64,000 nucleotides of DNA from NCBI RefSeq assembly GCF_003182195.1, contig NZ_QGTM01000014.1, forward strand, positions 1 to 64,000. The letters run 5' to 3'. Each line of letters begins with the position of its first letter. Position 1 is the first letter of the stretch. Of this stretch, positions 33,808 through 42,113 are shown piece after piece. Under the pieces are notes generated by a model. It worked only from the letters and a program-made list of their open reading frames with translations. It made no database searches and was not told the origin of the DNA. The DNA is from Halomonas sp. A11-A. GTDB lineage: Bacteria > Pseudomonadota > Gammaproteobacteria > Pseudomonadales > Halomonadaceae. A program made the position numbers and the translations under genes.

Positions 33808-36504
33808 ATGCGGCACATCAGCACCACCTGTCCCTACTGCGGCGTCGGCTGTGGGGTCCGGGCGACCCTGGCGGACGGGCAGCTGACCGCGGTGGCCGGC
33901 GATGCCGACCATCCGGCCAACTACGGACGCCTCTGCGTCAAGGGCTCGGCGCTGCACGAGACCCTGGGCGAGCAGGGCCGGCTGATGCGGCCGCGGGTGG
34001 ACGGCCGCGAGGTGACGTGGGCCACGGCCCTGGATGCCGTGGCCGAGCGGCTGGCGGCCACCCGTCGCGAGCATGGCAAGGAGGCGGTGGCCGCCTACCT
34101 CTCGGGCCAGCTGCTCACCGAGGATTACTATGTCGCCAACAAGCTCTTCAAGGGTTTCATTGGCACCCCGCACCTGGATACCAACTCGCGGCTCTGCATG
34201 GCCTCGGCGGTGGCCGCCCACCGGCGCGCCTTCGGCGCCGATGCGGTGCCCTGCAGCTACGAGGACCTGGAGGAGGCCGAGCTGGTGGTGCTGGTGGGGT
34301 CCAACCTGGCCTGGAACCACCCGGTGCTCTACCAGCGCCTCAAGGTGGCCAAGACCCGCAACCCGCTGATGCGAGTGGTGGTGATTGACCCCCGGGTCAC
34401 CGACAGCTGCGAGATCGCCGATCTCTACCTGGGCCTTCGCCCCGGCAGCGATGCTCGGCTGTTCAACGGCCTGCTGGCCTGGATGGCCGACCGGGGCAGG
34501 CTCGATGCTCTCTATCTGGCGCGCCATACCCGGGGGCTGGACGCGGCCCTGGCGGCGGCCCGGGAGGATGACGTTTCGCTGGCGGCCGTGGCCGCCGACT
34601 GCGACCTGGACCCGGAGCGCCTGGAGACCTTCTACTACTGGTTCGCCAGCCAGCTCCACGTGGTGACCCTCTTCTCCCAGGGGATCAACCAGTCCAGCAG
34701 CGGCACCGACAAGGGTAATGCGATCATCAACTGCCACCTGGCCGGCGGCAAGCTGGGCCTGCCCGGGGCCGGCCCCTTCTCGATCACCGGCCAGCCCAAC
34801 GCCATGGGCGGCCGCGAGGTGGGGGGCCTGGCCAACCAGCTGGCCGCCCATATGGACTACGACAGCCCCGGCGCCATCGATCGGGTCACCCGCTTCTGGT
34901 CGACGCCCTCGCTCACGCCGAGCCTCCCCGAGGCCCCCGGCCACAAGGCGGTAGACCTGTTCGAGGCGATCGAGCGCGGCGAGATTCACGCCCTGTGGAT
35001 CATGGCCACCAACCCGGCGGTGAGCCTGCCCCGTGCCGACCGGGTACGGGCAGCGCTCGAGCAGTGCCCGCTGGTGATCGTCTCCGAGTGCGTCGCCGAC
35101 ACCGACCTGCTGGCGTACGCCGACATCGTGCTGCCGGCATCCTCCTGGTCGGAGAAGGACGGCACCGTGACCAACTCCGAGCGGCGCATCTCCCGCCAGC
35201 GCGGCCTGCTGCCGCCGCCGGGGGAGGCGCGCCACGACTGGTGGATCATCTGCGAGGTGGCCCGTCGGCTGGGCTACGGTGAGGCCTTCGCCTACGCGCA
35301 CCCGGCGGAGATCTTCGACGAGCACGCCCGGCTCTCCGGCTTCGAGAACCTTCCCGGCACTCCGGGCGAGCGGCTGTTCGATATCTCCGGGCTGGCCGGG
35401 CTCGACCGCGACGCCTACGACGCCCTCGCACCCATCCAGTGGCCGGTCACGGCCGCCGCGCCCCGCGGCACCGCGCGGCTGTTCGAGGAGGGCCGCTTCG
35501 CCACCCCCGACGGCCTGGCCCGCCTGGTGCCGGTGCGCCCCCGCGGGCCCGAGCAGGCGCTCTGCGCGGCGCGACCGCTGCGCCTCAACACCGGGCGCAT
35601 CCGCGACCAGTGGCACACCATGACCCGCACCGCCCGCTCGCCGCGGCTGATGAACCACCGCCCCGAGCCCTTTATCGAGGTGGCCCCGGCCGATGCCGCA
35701 GCCTGGGGGGTGTCCGACCAGCAGCTGGCGCGACTGCGTGGCGCCGGCGGCGACTATGTCGGACGAGTGCGGCTCGCCAAGGGCCAGCGGCGCGGCGAGG
35801 TGTTCGTGCCGATGCACTGGAGCGACCGCTTCAGCGGTGTGGCCCTGGCCGGCCGTCTGCTCGCCGCCCACCTCGATCCGCTCTCCGGCCAGCCCGAGGC
35901 CAAGCAGGGCGCCGTGGCGCTGGCCCCGCTGGCGATCGCCTGGGAGGCCACCCTGCTGGTGGCGCCGGATCTGGCCGGTGAGGCCGACTGGCGCGAAGAG
36001 GCCGCCTACTGGGCCCGAATTCCCCTGGCCCACTGCCAGCGCTGGCAGCTGGCCGGCACCCCCGAGAGCGCCGACCGCGACTGGCTGGCCTGGGTAACGC
36101 GCCATTTGCCGGCGGCGACCCTGTGGCTCGAGGACCCATCCGGTGGGCGCCTGCGTGCCGCCGGCATCGAAGCGGGGCGCCTGCGCTGGTGGCTGATGGT
36201 GGGGCCGCCCGGCGAACTGCCGGGGCTGGCCTGGCTCGACGAGCGCTTCGCCGAGGCCGCCCGGGACGAGGCCCTGGACGGCGCGCGTCGTCGTCGGCTG
36301 CTGGCCGGCGGTGACGCCGGTGCCGCCGACAGCGGCCCGGTGGTCTGCAGCTGCCATCAGGTGGGAAGGCGCACCATCGTGACCGCCATCCGCGACGGGG
36401 ATGCCAGCATCGAGGCGCTGGGGGCGCGGCTGGCCTGCGGCACCCAGTGCGGCAGCTGCGTTCCCGAGCTCAAGGCCCTGATCGAGGAGAGCTCCGCCGC
36501 CTGA
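33808..36504 (+). CDS. nasA: Assimilatory nitrate reductase catalytic subunit
   Basis: An 898-residue molybdopterin enzyme. The N-terminal [4Fe-4S] cysteines are in CPYCGVGCGV (8, 11, 15) and RLCVKG (about 44). The Mo-bis-MGD body follows (QGINQSSSGTDKGNAI; ITGQPNAMGGREVGG). The molydopterin dinucleotide-binding domain has LNTGRIRDQWHTMTR. A C-terminal bacterioferredoxin-like [2Fe-2S] domain (VVCSCHQVG, CGTQCGSCVPEL) shows it is the longer NasA type that takes electrons from a NADH/FAD reductase, here the protein encoded divergently at 31954-33282. It is cytoplasmic and reduces nitrate to nitrite for NirBD. AGGAG before ATG 33808 fixes the start. Confidence 0.95.
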   Translation: MRHISTTCPYCGVGCGVRATLADGQLTAVAGDADHPANYGRLCVKGSALHETLGEQGRLMRPRVDGREVTWATALDAVAERLAATRREHGKEAVAAYLSGQLLTEDYYVANKLFKGFIGTPHLDTNSRLCMASAVAAHRRAFGADAVPCSYEDLEEAELVVLVGSNLAWNHPVLYQRLKVAKTRNPLMRVVVIDPRVTDSCEIADLYLGLRPGSDARLFNGLLAWMADRGRLDALYLARHTRGLDAALAAAREDDVSLAAVAADCDLDPERLETFYYWFASQLHVVTLFSQGINQSSSGTDKGNAIINCHLAGGKLGLPGAGPFSITGQPNAMGGREVGGLANQLAAHMDYDSPGAIDRVTRFWSTPSLTPSLPEAPGHKAVDLFEAIERGEIHALWIMATNPAVSLPRADRVRAALEQCPLVIVSECVADTDLLAYADIVLPASSWSEKDGTVTNSERRISRQRGLLPPPGEARHDWWIICEVARRLGYGEAFAYAHPAEIFDEHARLSGFENLPGTPGERLFDISGLAGLDRDAYDALAPIQWPVTAAAPRGTARLFEEGRFATPDGLARLVPVRPRGPEQALCAARPLRLNTGRIRDQWHTMTRTARSPRLMNHRPEPFIEVAPADAAAWGVSDQQLARLRGAGGDYVGRVRLAKGQRRGEVFVPMHWSDRFSGVALAGRLLAAHLDPLSGQPEAKQGAVALAPLAIAWEATLLVAPDLAGEADWREEAAYWARIPLAHCQRWQLAGTPESADRDWLAWVTRHLPAATLWLEDPSGGRLRAAGIEAGRLRWWLMVGPPGELPGLAWLDERFAEAARDEALDGARRRRLLAGGDAGAADSGPVVCSCHQVGRRTIVTAIRDGDASIEALGARLACGTQCGSCVPELKALIEESSAA

Positions 36505-36537
36505 TAGGCTAGCCGCCCGGAAGCGGCGAGGGTCTGG

Positions 36538-37836
36538 TCAGTCGCCGGGCCCATGCCGGGCCGGCTGGCGGCTCGGCAGCAGGTCGGCGAGGTCGAGGAT
36601 GGCGCGAGAGAGGTCGGCCATGCTGCGGCTCTGGTCCATGGCCGTCTTGCGCATGTAGCGGTAGGCCTGCTCCTCGCTCATGGCCTGGTTGGCCATGATG
36701 ACCCCCTTGGCGCGTTCGACCAGCTTGCGCTCGCGCAGCGCCTTGCGGGTGTTCGCCAGTTCGTTGCCGAGCCCCTGCAGCCGGTCGGTCTGGCTGCGCA
36801 CGAGCTCTAGCAGCGAGCGATTGAGGGGCGAGGCGAGGGCCTCGGCCGTCGCCTGCCCGTCGATGCCGCCGGGCGTGGCCGCGACGGTATCGCCCAGCAG
36901 CGGGTCGAGCGCCGAGGGGCCGGTGTCACACGGCGGCGCGGCCAGCGCCTGGCGCGCGGCGGCCAGGCGCTCGGCACATAGTGAAGCCAGCTCCTCGCCC
37001 AGGAAGGCCTCGACCCGGTGCATGGCATCGATGCGTCGGGTGGTCAGGGCGAACCAGAGCTCCCCCAGCTGCGCGGGGTCGCTCACGCCGGCCGCGGCGG
37101 CATCCACCGGCGCTGCCCCGGCGATCTCGCGCAGGCGCTGGATCGGTGCCAGGTCGCTCTCCGGCAGGGCGGCCTCCCAGCAGGTTCGGGCCTCGGGGCT
37201 GGCGAACTCCAGGAAGGTCGCGAAGCAGCGCGTCTGGGCCTCGAGCAGCCGCCCCAGCAGCCGGCGATGGGTGGCGTTGAAGCCGCCGGCGGTGAAGCCG
37301 TGGGCGCCGCAGGCGCGCTCCTGTCCGGCCAGCTCCTTGCCCTTCAGCAGGTGAAAGAGGGCCACCAGGGCCAGGGTGATGCGGGTGTCACCGCCGCCAT
37401 CGGCGGCCTCGAACACCAGGCCCAGCAGGCCGCCGATCAGGCTGTTGTAGTCGCGCGTGGCGTCGTCCGGTGTCATCCGTCGGGTGGCCACGGCGCCACG
37501 CACCGTCTCCAGGGCGTCCAGGGCTTGCCACACCTCCGCGCCGCGGCGCAGCAGCCGGGCCCCCTGGGCCGTCTGCTCCGGGAGCTCGGCAAGCTCCGTG
37601 AGACGCCGCCGGACGGCCAGCTCGGCCGACTGGCTGTCGGCGATCCGCTCGCTGCGGTCGGCAGCGAAGCGCCGCCCCTCCGAGGCCAGGTAGATGGCGC
37701 TGCAGCCGCGCTCCTTCTGCAGCGCGTGGATCAGGCGACCGGTGTCGATGACGATGCCGCAGGCCGCGGAGAGCTGCTCGAGGGCGCCGAGCTCGCAGCG
37801 CCTGGCGGCCTGTCGCAGGCGTGATGCCGATGTCAT
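36538..37836 (-). CDS. nasR: Nitrate-sensing antiterminator, NIT and ANTAR domains (NasR)
   Basis: The 432-residue protein has an all-helical NIT domain (about 25-330), which binds nitrate or nitrite in Klebsiella NasR. A C-terminal ANTAR RNA-binding domain (about 370-425) is marked by RKLVERAKGVIMANQAMSEE, YRYMRKTAMD and the final helix. In Klebsiella, NasR with nitrate binds a hexaloop hairpin in the nas leader and prevents termination. Candidate targets here are leaders at 33313-33404, 33693-33765 and possibly 39317-39332. GGGAGG precedes the ATG. It is downstream of narK in the same direction and convergent with nasA. Confidence 0.93.
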   Translation of the reverse strand: MTSASRLRQAARRCELGALEQLSAACGIVIDTGRLIHALQKERGCSAIYLASEGRRFAADRSERIADSQSAELAVRRRLTELAELPEQTAQGARLLRRGAEVWQALDALETVRGAVATRRMTPDDATRDYNSLIGGLLGLVFEAADGGGDTRITLALVALFHLLKGKELAGQERACGAHGFTAGGFNATHRRLLGRLLEAQTRCFATFLEFASPEARTCWEAALPESDLAPIQRLREIAGAAPVDAAAAGVSDPAQLGELWFALTTRRIDAMHRVEAFLGEELASLCAERLAAARQALAAPPCDTGPSALDPLLGDTVAATPGGIDGQATAEALASPLNRSLLELVRSQTDRLQGLGNELANTRKALRERKLVERAKGVIMANQAMSEEQAYRYMRKTAMDQSRSMADLSRAILDLADLLPSRQPARHGPGD

Positions 37837-37859
37837 GGGATAACCTCCCTTGCCAGGAC

Positions 37860-37890
37860 GACCGCCGCCCCGGGCGGGCGGCGGTCGGTA
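37860..37890 (-). terminator. Hairpin between narK and nasR
   Basis: An 11-bp GC-rich inverted repeat (arms GACCGCCGCCC and GGGCGGCGGTC, five-base loop) lies in the 87-bp gap. No T run follows on the minus strand, so it may attenuate read-through or protect the narK mRNA 3' end, making NasR less abundant than the transporter. Confidence 0.5.
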
Positions 37891-37923
37891 ATGGGGGCGA
37901 GGCGGCCACGTCGGCCGCCAGGC

Positions 37924-39276
37924 TCAGCGCAGCGAGAGGGCGCCGGCACCGGCGTCCTCGCCCAGCGCATCCCGGTACGCCTTGGCCTCCTCGGCCTCGG
38001 TCTCGTCCGAGAAGCGTACCAGCAGCGCGCAGGAGGCCAGCACCAGTACGGTCAGGCCCAGGTAGAAGAGCCCCTGCTGGTAGGTGATCGCCTCGGAGCG
38101 GAACAGGAAGGCGGCGGCCACCGCCCCCACGTTGCCGCCGGCGCCGACGATGCCGGCCACCGCGCCCAGCGCCTTCTTGTTGATGAAGGGCACCACGCCA
38201 TAGGTGGCCCCTTCCGCCATCTGCACGAACAGGCTGAACACCAGCATGATACCGATGGCGTAGGAGAGCACGTGCATCTGGGAGAAGGCGACCAGGGCGA
38301 TGCCCTCGCAGATCAGGGCGATGAACAGCCAGCGCACGCGGCCCTTGAGGCCACCATTCCTGGCGAACAGGTCGGAGAAGATACCGCCCAGGGTGCGGGC
38401 GAAGACGTTCATCAGCCCGAACAGGCCGGCGAGCATCCCGGCCATGGCCAGGGTCAGGTCGAAGTGGTCGAAGAAGTAGATGGCGGCGATGTTGTTGATG
38501 GTCAGCTCGACGCCGAAGCAGATCGCATAGACCACGAACAGCGCCCAGACGCGGATGTCCTTGGCGGCGGCCATGAAGCTGCTGCCGGCACCGTGTTCGC
38601 CCGTGGCCTCGGGCAGCTCGCCGCGTGCGCGCAGCTCGGCGAAGTTGCCGTTGGGGGCGTCCTGGGTGAACAGCCAGTAGCCGATGCCGGTGGCGAACAT
38701 CACCACGCCCGGCACCACCATGGCCAGGCGCCAGCCCAGGGTCTCGCTGACGCCGAGCATCAGCAGCCCGGAGAAGATCAGCGGCATCAGGATCTGGGTG
38801 GTGCCGCCGCCCAGGTTGCCCCAGCCGGCGCTGGTGGCGTTGGCGGTGCCCACCACGTTGGGGGCGAACATCATGGTGGTGTGGTACTGGGTGATCACGA
38901 AGGCCGCGCCGATGGCACCGATGGCCAGGCGCGCCAGCAGGAAGGTCTCGAAGCTGTTGGCGAAGCCGATGCTCATCACCGGAATGGAGCCCAGCAGCAG
39001 CAGGCCGGTGTAGGTCTTGCGCGGCCCGATGCGATCGCACAGCACGCCGATCAGCAGCCTCACGATCACCGTGATCAGGACCGAGGCGATGATGGTGTTG
39101 CCGATCTGGGTTTGGGTCAGGTTCAGGTCTTCGCGCACCACCGCCATCAGCGGGGCGATGCCGAACCAGCCGAAGAAGCAGATGTGAAAGGCGAACCAGG
39201 AGAAGTGGAAGGCGCGCATCTGTGGCGTGCGCAGGCTCAAGAGACGAATTCGGTTCGCCTTGTTGAGAATTTCCAT
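37924..39276 (-). CDS. narK: Nitrate/nitrite MFS transporter (NNP family, NarK/NasA type)
   Basis: A 450-residue permease with 12 hydrophobic helices. The two NNP signature motifs are present: SAGWGNLGGGTTQ in helix 5 and GIVGAGGNVGAVAAA in helix 11. The nitrate-binding arginines lie in helices 2 and 8 in this family; an Arg is seen in VRLLIGVLCDRIGPRK. It should bring nitrate in for NasA and may move nitrite. GAGGTC precedes the ATG. Upstream lie an FNR box and a hexaloop hairpin, and the nasR gene follows. Confidence 0.92.
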   Translation of the reverse strand: MEILNKANRIRLLSLRTPQMRAFHFSWFAFHICFFGWFGIAPLMAVVREDLNLTQTQIGNTIIASVLITVIVRLLIGVLCDRIGPRKTYTGLLLLGSIPVMSIGFANSFETFLLARLAIGAIGAAFVITQYHTTMMFAPNVVGTANATSAGWGNLGGGTTQILMPLIFSGLLMLGVSETLGWRLAMVVPGVVMFATGIGYWLFTQDAPNGNFAELRARGELPEATGEHGAGSSFMAAAKDIRVWALFVVYAICFGVELTINNIAAIYFFDHFDLTLAMAGMLAGLFGLMNVFARTLGGIFSDLFARNGGLKGRVRWLFIALICEGIALVAFSQMHVLSYAIGIMLVFSLFVQMAEGATYGVVPFINKKALGAVAGIVGAGGNVGAVAAAFLFRSEAITYQQGLFYLGLTVLVLASCALLVRFSDETEAEEAKAYRDALGEDAGAGALSLR

Positions 39277-39316
39277 GGGCTATGACCTCGTACGGATTGT
39301 CGATACATGAGTTCGC

Positions 39317-39332
39317 CCTTCTCCGTTGAAGG
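39317..39332 (-). promoter_or_regulatory. Hexaloop hairpin in the narK leader, ANTAR P1-like
   Basis: A five-pair stem CCTTC / GAAGG closes a six-base loop AACGGA with A1 and G4. It lies 40 bp upstream of the narK ATG and downstream of the FNR box, so in the transcript. No terminator was found after it, so its action, if any, would not be simple antitermination. Confidence 0.4.
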
Positions 39333-39389
39333 TCAGGTCTGACGCACTCGTACTTCCCCTGGAAGCCTGGTCCACGCCTACCCGGCAAT

Positions 39390-39403
39390 TTGATTCATAT
39401 CAA
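39390..39403. promoter_or_regulatory. FNR/ANR binding site upstream of narK
   Basis: TTGATTCATATCAA is an exact match to the TTGAT-N4-ATCAA consensus. Its centre is about 120 bp before the narK start codon. If bound at -41.5, transcription would start near 39355. This suggests low-oxygen induction. The rest of 39277-39613 holds this promoter region, the hairpin at 39317 and a terminator for the opposite gene; no gene is seen. Confidence 0.75.
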
Positions 39404-39555
39404 GCAATCCGTTTGCCATATTCTCTTGTTGTTCAGTTAAAACATCGGGTTATGGTTTGATGGGTGGATCGAAGCTCGTACGATCCTGGAAGAGAATGGC
39501 AAGAGAGCGGCAGGAGAGTCGCCGCAGGGTGGCAAGAATGGTGCAGTGCCGCACG

Positions 39556-39583
39556 AAAATGCCCCCTGCTGGTGCTAGGGGGC
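39556..39583 (-). terminator. Rho-independent terminator of the YkuD-like gene
   Basis: Seven-pair stem GCCCCCT / AGGGGGC with nine-base loop, followed on the minus strand by ATTTTCG, 30 bp beyond the stop of the gene at 39614. Confidence 0.8.
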
Positions 39584-39613
39584 GAGATCAGATCGGCAGG
39601 TTTTCAGCTCGTG

Positions 39614-40333
39614 TCAGTACATGGCCAGTTGGGTGGCGTCACGCTCGCAGCTGAGGAAGGCGGAGTTTTCCAGCCATTCGGGATCGGGGTAATAGGCGAA
39701 CAGGTAGTGGTCTTCCTTGATACTGTCGATCAGCGGATAGGTCACTTCCTGGCGTACCGCCGGGCAGCCGTGGCTGCGCCCCAGTCGGCCGGTCTGGCGG
39801 ATGAAGGCCTCGCTGACGTAATCGGCGCCGTGGATCACGATGGCACGCTGATAGGCCAGGTCGTTGACGCCTGGCTCCAGCCCCTCGAGACGCAGGGAGT
39901 AGCCGTTGCGTCCGTAGTAGCTGTTCATGGTGCGAAACAGGCCGAGGCTCGACTGATAGCTCTCGGGGATGTTGGAGAACACCGTGGCCTCGGCATCGCC
40001 CGAGCCGCGGCCGTGAGAGACCAGCTCCTCGAACATCAGCTCGTTACGGGGCAGGTCGAAGACCCACAGGCGCGGCTCGGTGGAGGGCAGCGAGTAGTCG
40101 ATCACCGCCAGCCGCCTGGCGTCCGGGTCGGCACAGGCCAGGGCATTGGCGGCCAGCGACAGCACCTGAGGGTCGGCGCCGGGGGCCAGGCGTGTCAGCC
40201 GCTGGTCCAGGGTCTGGCCCGGGAGGGCGTCGGGATGCAGGGCCTGGGCGAGGAAGGTATCGGCATGAACCTGGCCGGCAGCGAACAGCGCGCAGCCGGC
40301 GAGTAGGGGGAGCGGAAGCAGGGGTCGAGTCAT
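39614..40333 (-). CDS. Secreted murein L,D-transpeptidase catalytic domain protein
   Basis: The 239-residue protein has a signal peptide (MTRPLLPLPLLAGCALFAAG). A C-terminal YkuD-like domain of the shorter type has IVIHGADYVSEAF and the catalytic cysteine in GRLGRSHGCPAVRQE. Such enzymes act on peptidoglycan stem peptides in the periplasm. A lipobox-like LLAGCA suggests possible lipidation, but the Cys is inside the hydrophobic core and cleavage at HA-D is equally possible. GAGGT precedes ATG 40333. It is divergent from a second L,D-transpeptidase. Confidence 0.83.
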   Translation of the reverse strand: MTRPLLPLPLLAGCALFAAGQVHADTFLAQALHPDALPGQTLDQRLTRLAPGADPQVLSLAANALACADPDARRLAVIDYSLPSTEPRLWVFDLPRNELMFEELVSHGRGSGDAEATVFSNIPESYQSSLGLFRTMNSYYGRNGYSLRLEGLEPGVNDLAYQRAIVIHGADYVSEAFIRQTGRLGRSHGCPAVRQEVTYPLIDSIKEDHYLFAYYPDPEWLENSAFLSCERDATQLAMY

Positions 40334-40480
40334 GAAAACACTACCTCGAGAATCGGTAACGGGCTGAGGGCCAGGCAAGACGAAGCGGGGCCCGCTTCCC
40401 TGTGGCCCCGCACCTGGGACTATTATGGAGAGAGAGGCAGGGAAAGCCAATTTAGCCTTAAACGATAAAAGGAAGTGAAC

Positions 40481-42097
40481 ATGCGGCCATTTGTCACCAT
40501 CCTCGCGGTAGTGGCGGTGATGCTCCTCCCGCCGGCCTTTGCCGAGGAGCCCGAGGCGGTCCGGCAGGACCCCCTGGAGGCCGAGATCGCCCGGCAGGTG
40601 GTCGACGCCCCGGAGGGGCTGCGTCGTTTCTATGCGGCTCGGGAGTCTCGCCCCGCCTGGGGGGAGCGCCAGCAGGTGGCCGCTTTTGCCGAGGCCCTGG
40701 AGACCCTGGAGAGCGACGGGCTGGACCCGCGGGACTACCGGGCCGACCGCCTGGTGGCCGAGCATCGCCGCCTCCAGGAGGCCAATGCCGGCCCGGCCGA
40801 GCAGGCGCGCTTCGAGCTGGCGACCTCGACGCTGCTGCTGACCGCCCTGCGCCACCTTCAGCGCGGCCGCCTGGATCCGCGCACGGTGGACCCCCAGTGG
40901 GAGATCCCCGTGGAGCCGGCGCGACTCGACTTCGAGGCGATCTCCCGCGCCGTGGACGGCCAGCGCTTCGAACAGGCCTTCGGCGAGGCGCGTCCCGCCT
41001 ATGCCCCCTACGAGCGCCTGCGCAGCGGCCTGGCCCGCTATCGCAACATCGAACGGGTCGGGGGGTGGGCGCCGCTTCCCGGAGAGCCGCGGGTGCTGCG
41101 GCGGGGCGATGTGGATGACGTCGTGGCGCTGCTGCGCAGCCGCCTGGCCATGGAGGGGGAGCTCGAGGTGATGGCCGCCGACCCGGGCGCCTTCCCGGGG
41201 GCCGAGCTCGACACCCCCGATCCGCGGCGCTTCGATGCCGCCCTGGAGGCGGCGGTGAAGCGCTTCCAGCGGCGCCACCTGCTGGAGGCGGATGGCATCG
41301 TCGGCCCCCAGACCCGGGCGGCGCTGAACGTGCCGGTGGCGGTGCGCATCGACCAGATCCGCCTCAACCTGGAGCGCGCCCGCTGGCTGCTGCACGGGCT
41401 GCCCGAGGCCTTCGTGCTGGTGGACATCGCCGGCTACCAGCTCAGCTATTTCCGGCCCAACGGGGAGCTCTGGCGCACCCGCATCGTGGTGGGGCGCCCC
41501 TACCGGCGCACGCCGTCGCTGCGCTCCGAGATCACCCACATGACGGTCAATCCCACCTGGACGATCCCGCCCACCATCCTGCGCGAGGACGTGCTGCCCC
41601 AGGTGCGCCGCGACCTCGGCTACCTCTGGCGCGAGCGGCTGCAGGTGCTGAGCCCCTCAGGTGCGCCGCTGGACCCCTGGCAGGTGGACTGGAACAACCC
41701 CGGCAATATCATGCTGCGCCAGGCGCCGGGGCCCCAGAACGCCCTGGGGCAGGTGGCGATCCGCTTCCCCAATGACCACCTGGTCTACCTCCACGACACC
41801 CCGGCCCAGGGGCTCTTCGCCCGGGAGCAGCGCGCCTTCAGCTCCGGCTGCATCCGCGTGCAGGGGGTGCTGGAGTTCGCCCAGCTGCTGTTCGACGACA
41901 CCGGCTCGAACCAGAACCTTGGCGCCCTGATCGAGTCGGGCCAGACCCGCAACGTCTCGCTGGCCCGGCGCATGCCGGTGATCCTGCACTACTGGACGGT
42001 GCACCCGGGCGAGGAGGGGCAGCTGGTGTTCCGCCCGGACATCTACGAGCGCGATGACGCCCTGCTGCGGGCGCTCAACCGCCCGCTGGCGCTCTAG
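40481..42097 (+). CDS. L,D-transpeptidase of the YcbB/LdtD type
   Basis: A 538-residue periplasmic enzyme. It has a signal peptide (VTILAVVAVMLLPPAFAEE), an N-terminal helical scaffold domain, a peptidoglycan-binding repeat (AVKRFQRRHLLEADGIVG, near 255) and a YkuD domain. The YkuD domain has VGRPYRRTP, VYLHDTPAQGLF and the catalytic cysteine in AFSSGCIRVQ. YcbB-type enzymes form 3-3 crosslinks in peptidoglycan and can confer beta-lactam tolerance. ATG 40481 is preferred over GTG 40475 because AAGGA is seven bases upstream. The 147 bp shared with the divergent L,D-transpeptidase must contain both promoters. Confidence 0.92.
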   Translation: MRPFVTILAVVAVMLLPPAFAEEPEAVRQDPLEAEIARQVVDAPEGLRRFYAARESRPAWGERQQVAAFAEALETLESDGLDPRDYRADRLVAEHRRLQEANAGPAEQARFELATSTLLLTALRHLQRGRLDPRTVDPQWEIPVEPARLDFEAISRAVDGQRFEQAFGEARPAYAPYERLRSGLARYRNIERVGGWAPLPGEPRVLRRGDVDDVVALLRSRLAMEGELEVMAADPGAFPGAELDTPDPRRFDAALEAAVKRFQRRHLLEADGIVGPQTRAALNVPVAVRIDQIRLNLERARWLLHGLPEAFVLVDIAGYQLSYFRPNGELWRTRIVVGRPYRRTPSLRSEITHMTVNPTWTIPPTILREDVLPQVRRDLGYLWRERLQVLSPSGAPLDPWQVDWNNPGNIMLRQAPGPQNALGQVAIRFPNDHLVYLHDTPAQGLFAREQRAFSSGCIRVQGVLEFAQLLFDDTGSNQNLGALIESGQTRNVSLARRMPVILHYWTVHPGEEGQLVFRPDIYERDDALLRALNRPLAL

Positions 42098-42113
42098 CGG
42101 CCGGCGACGCGCG

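Noticed and set aside
39457..39654. Small + strand frame near the YkuD terminator
   Set aside because: It covers a clear terminator hairpin of the opposite gene and has random Arg-rich composition.
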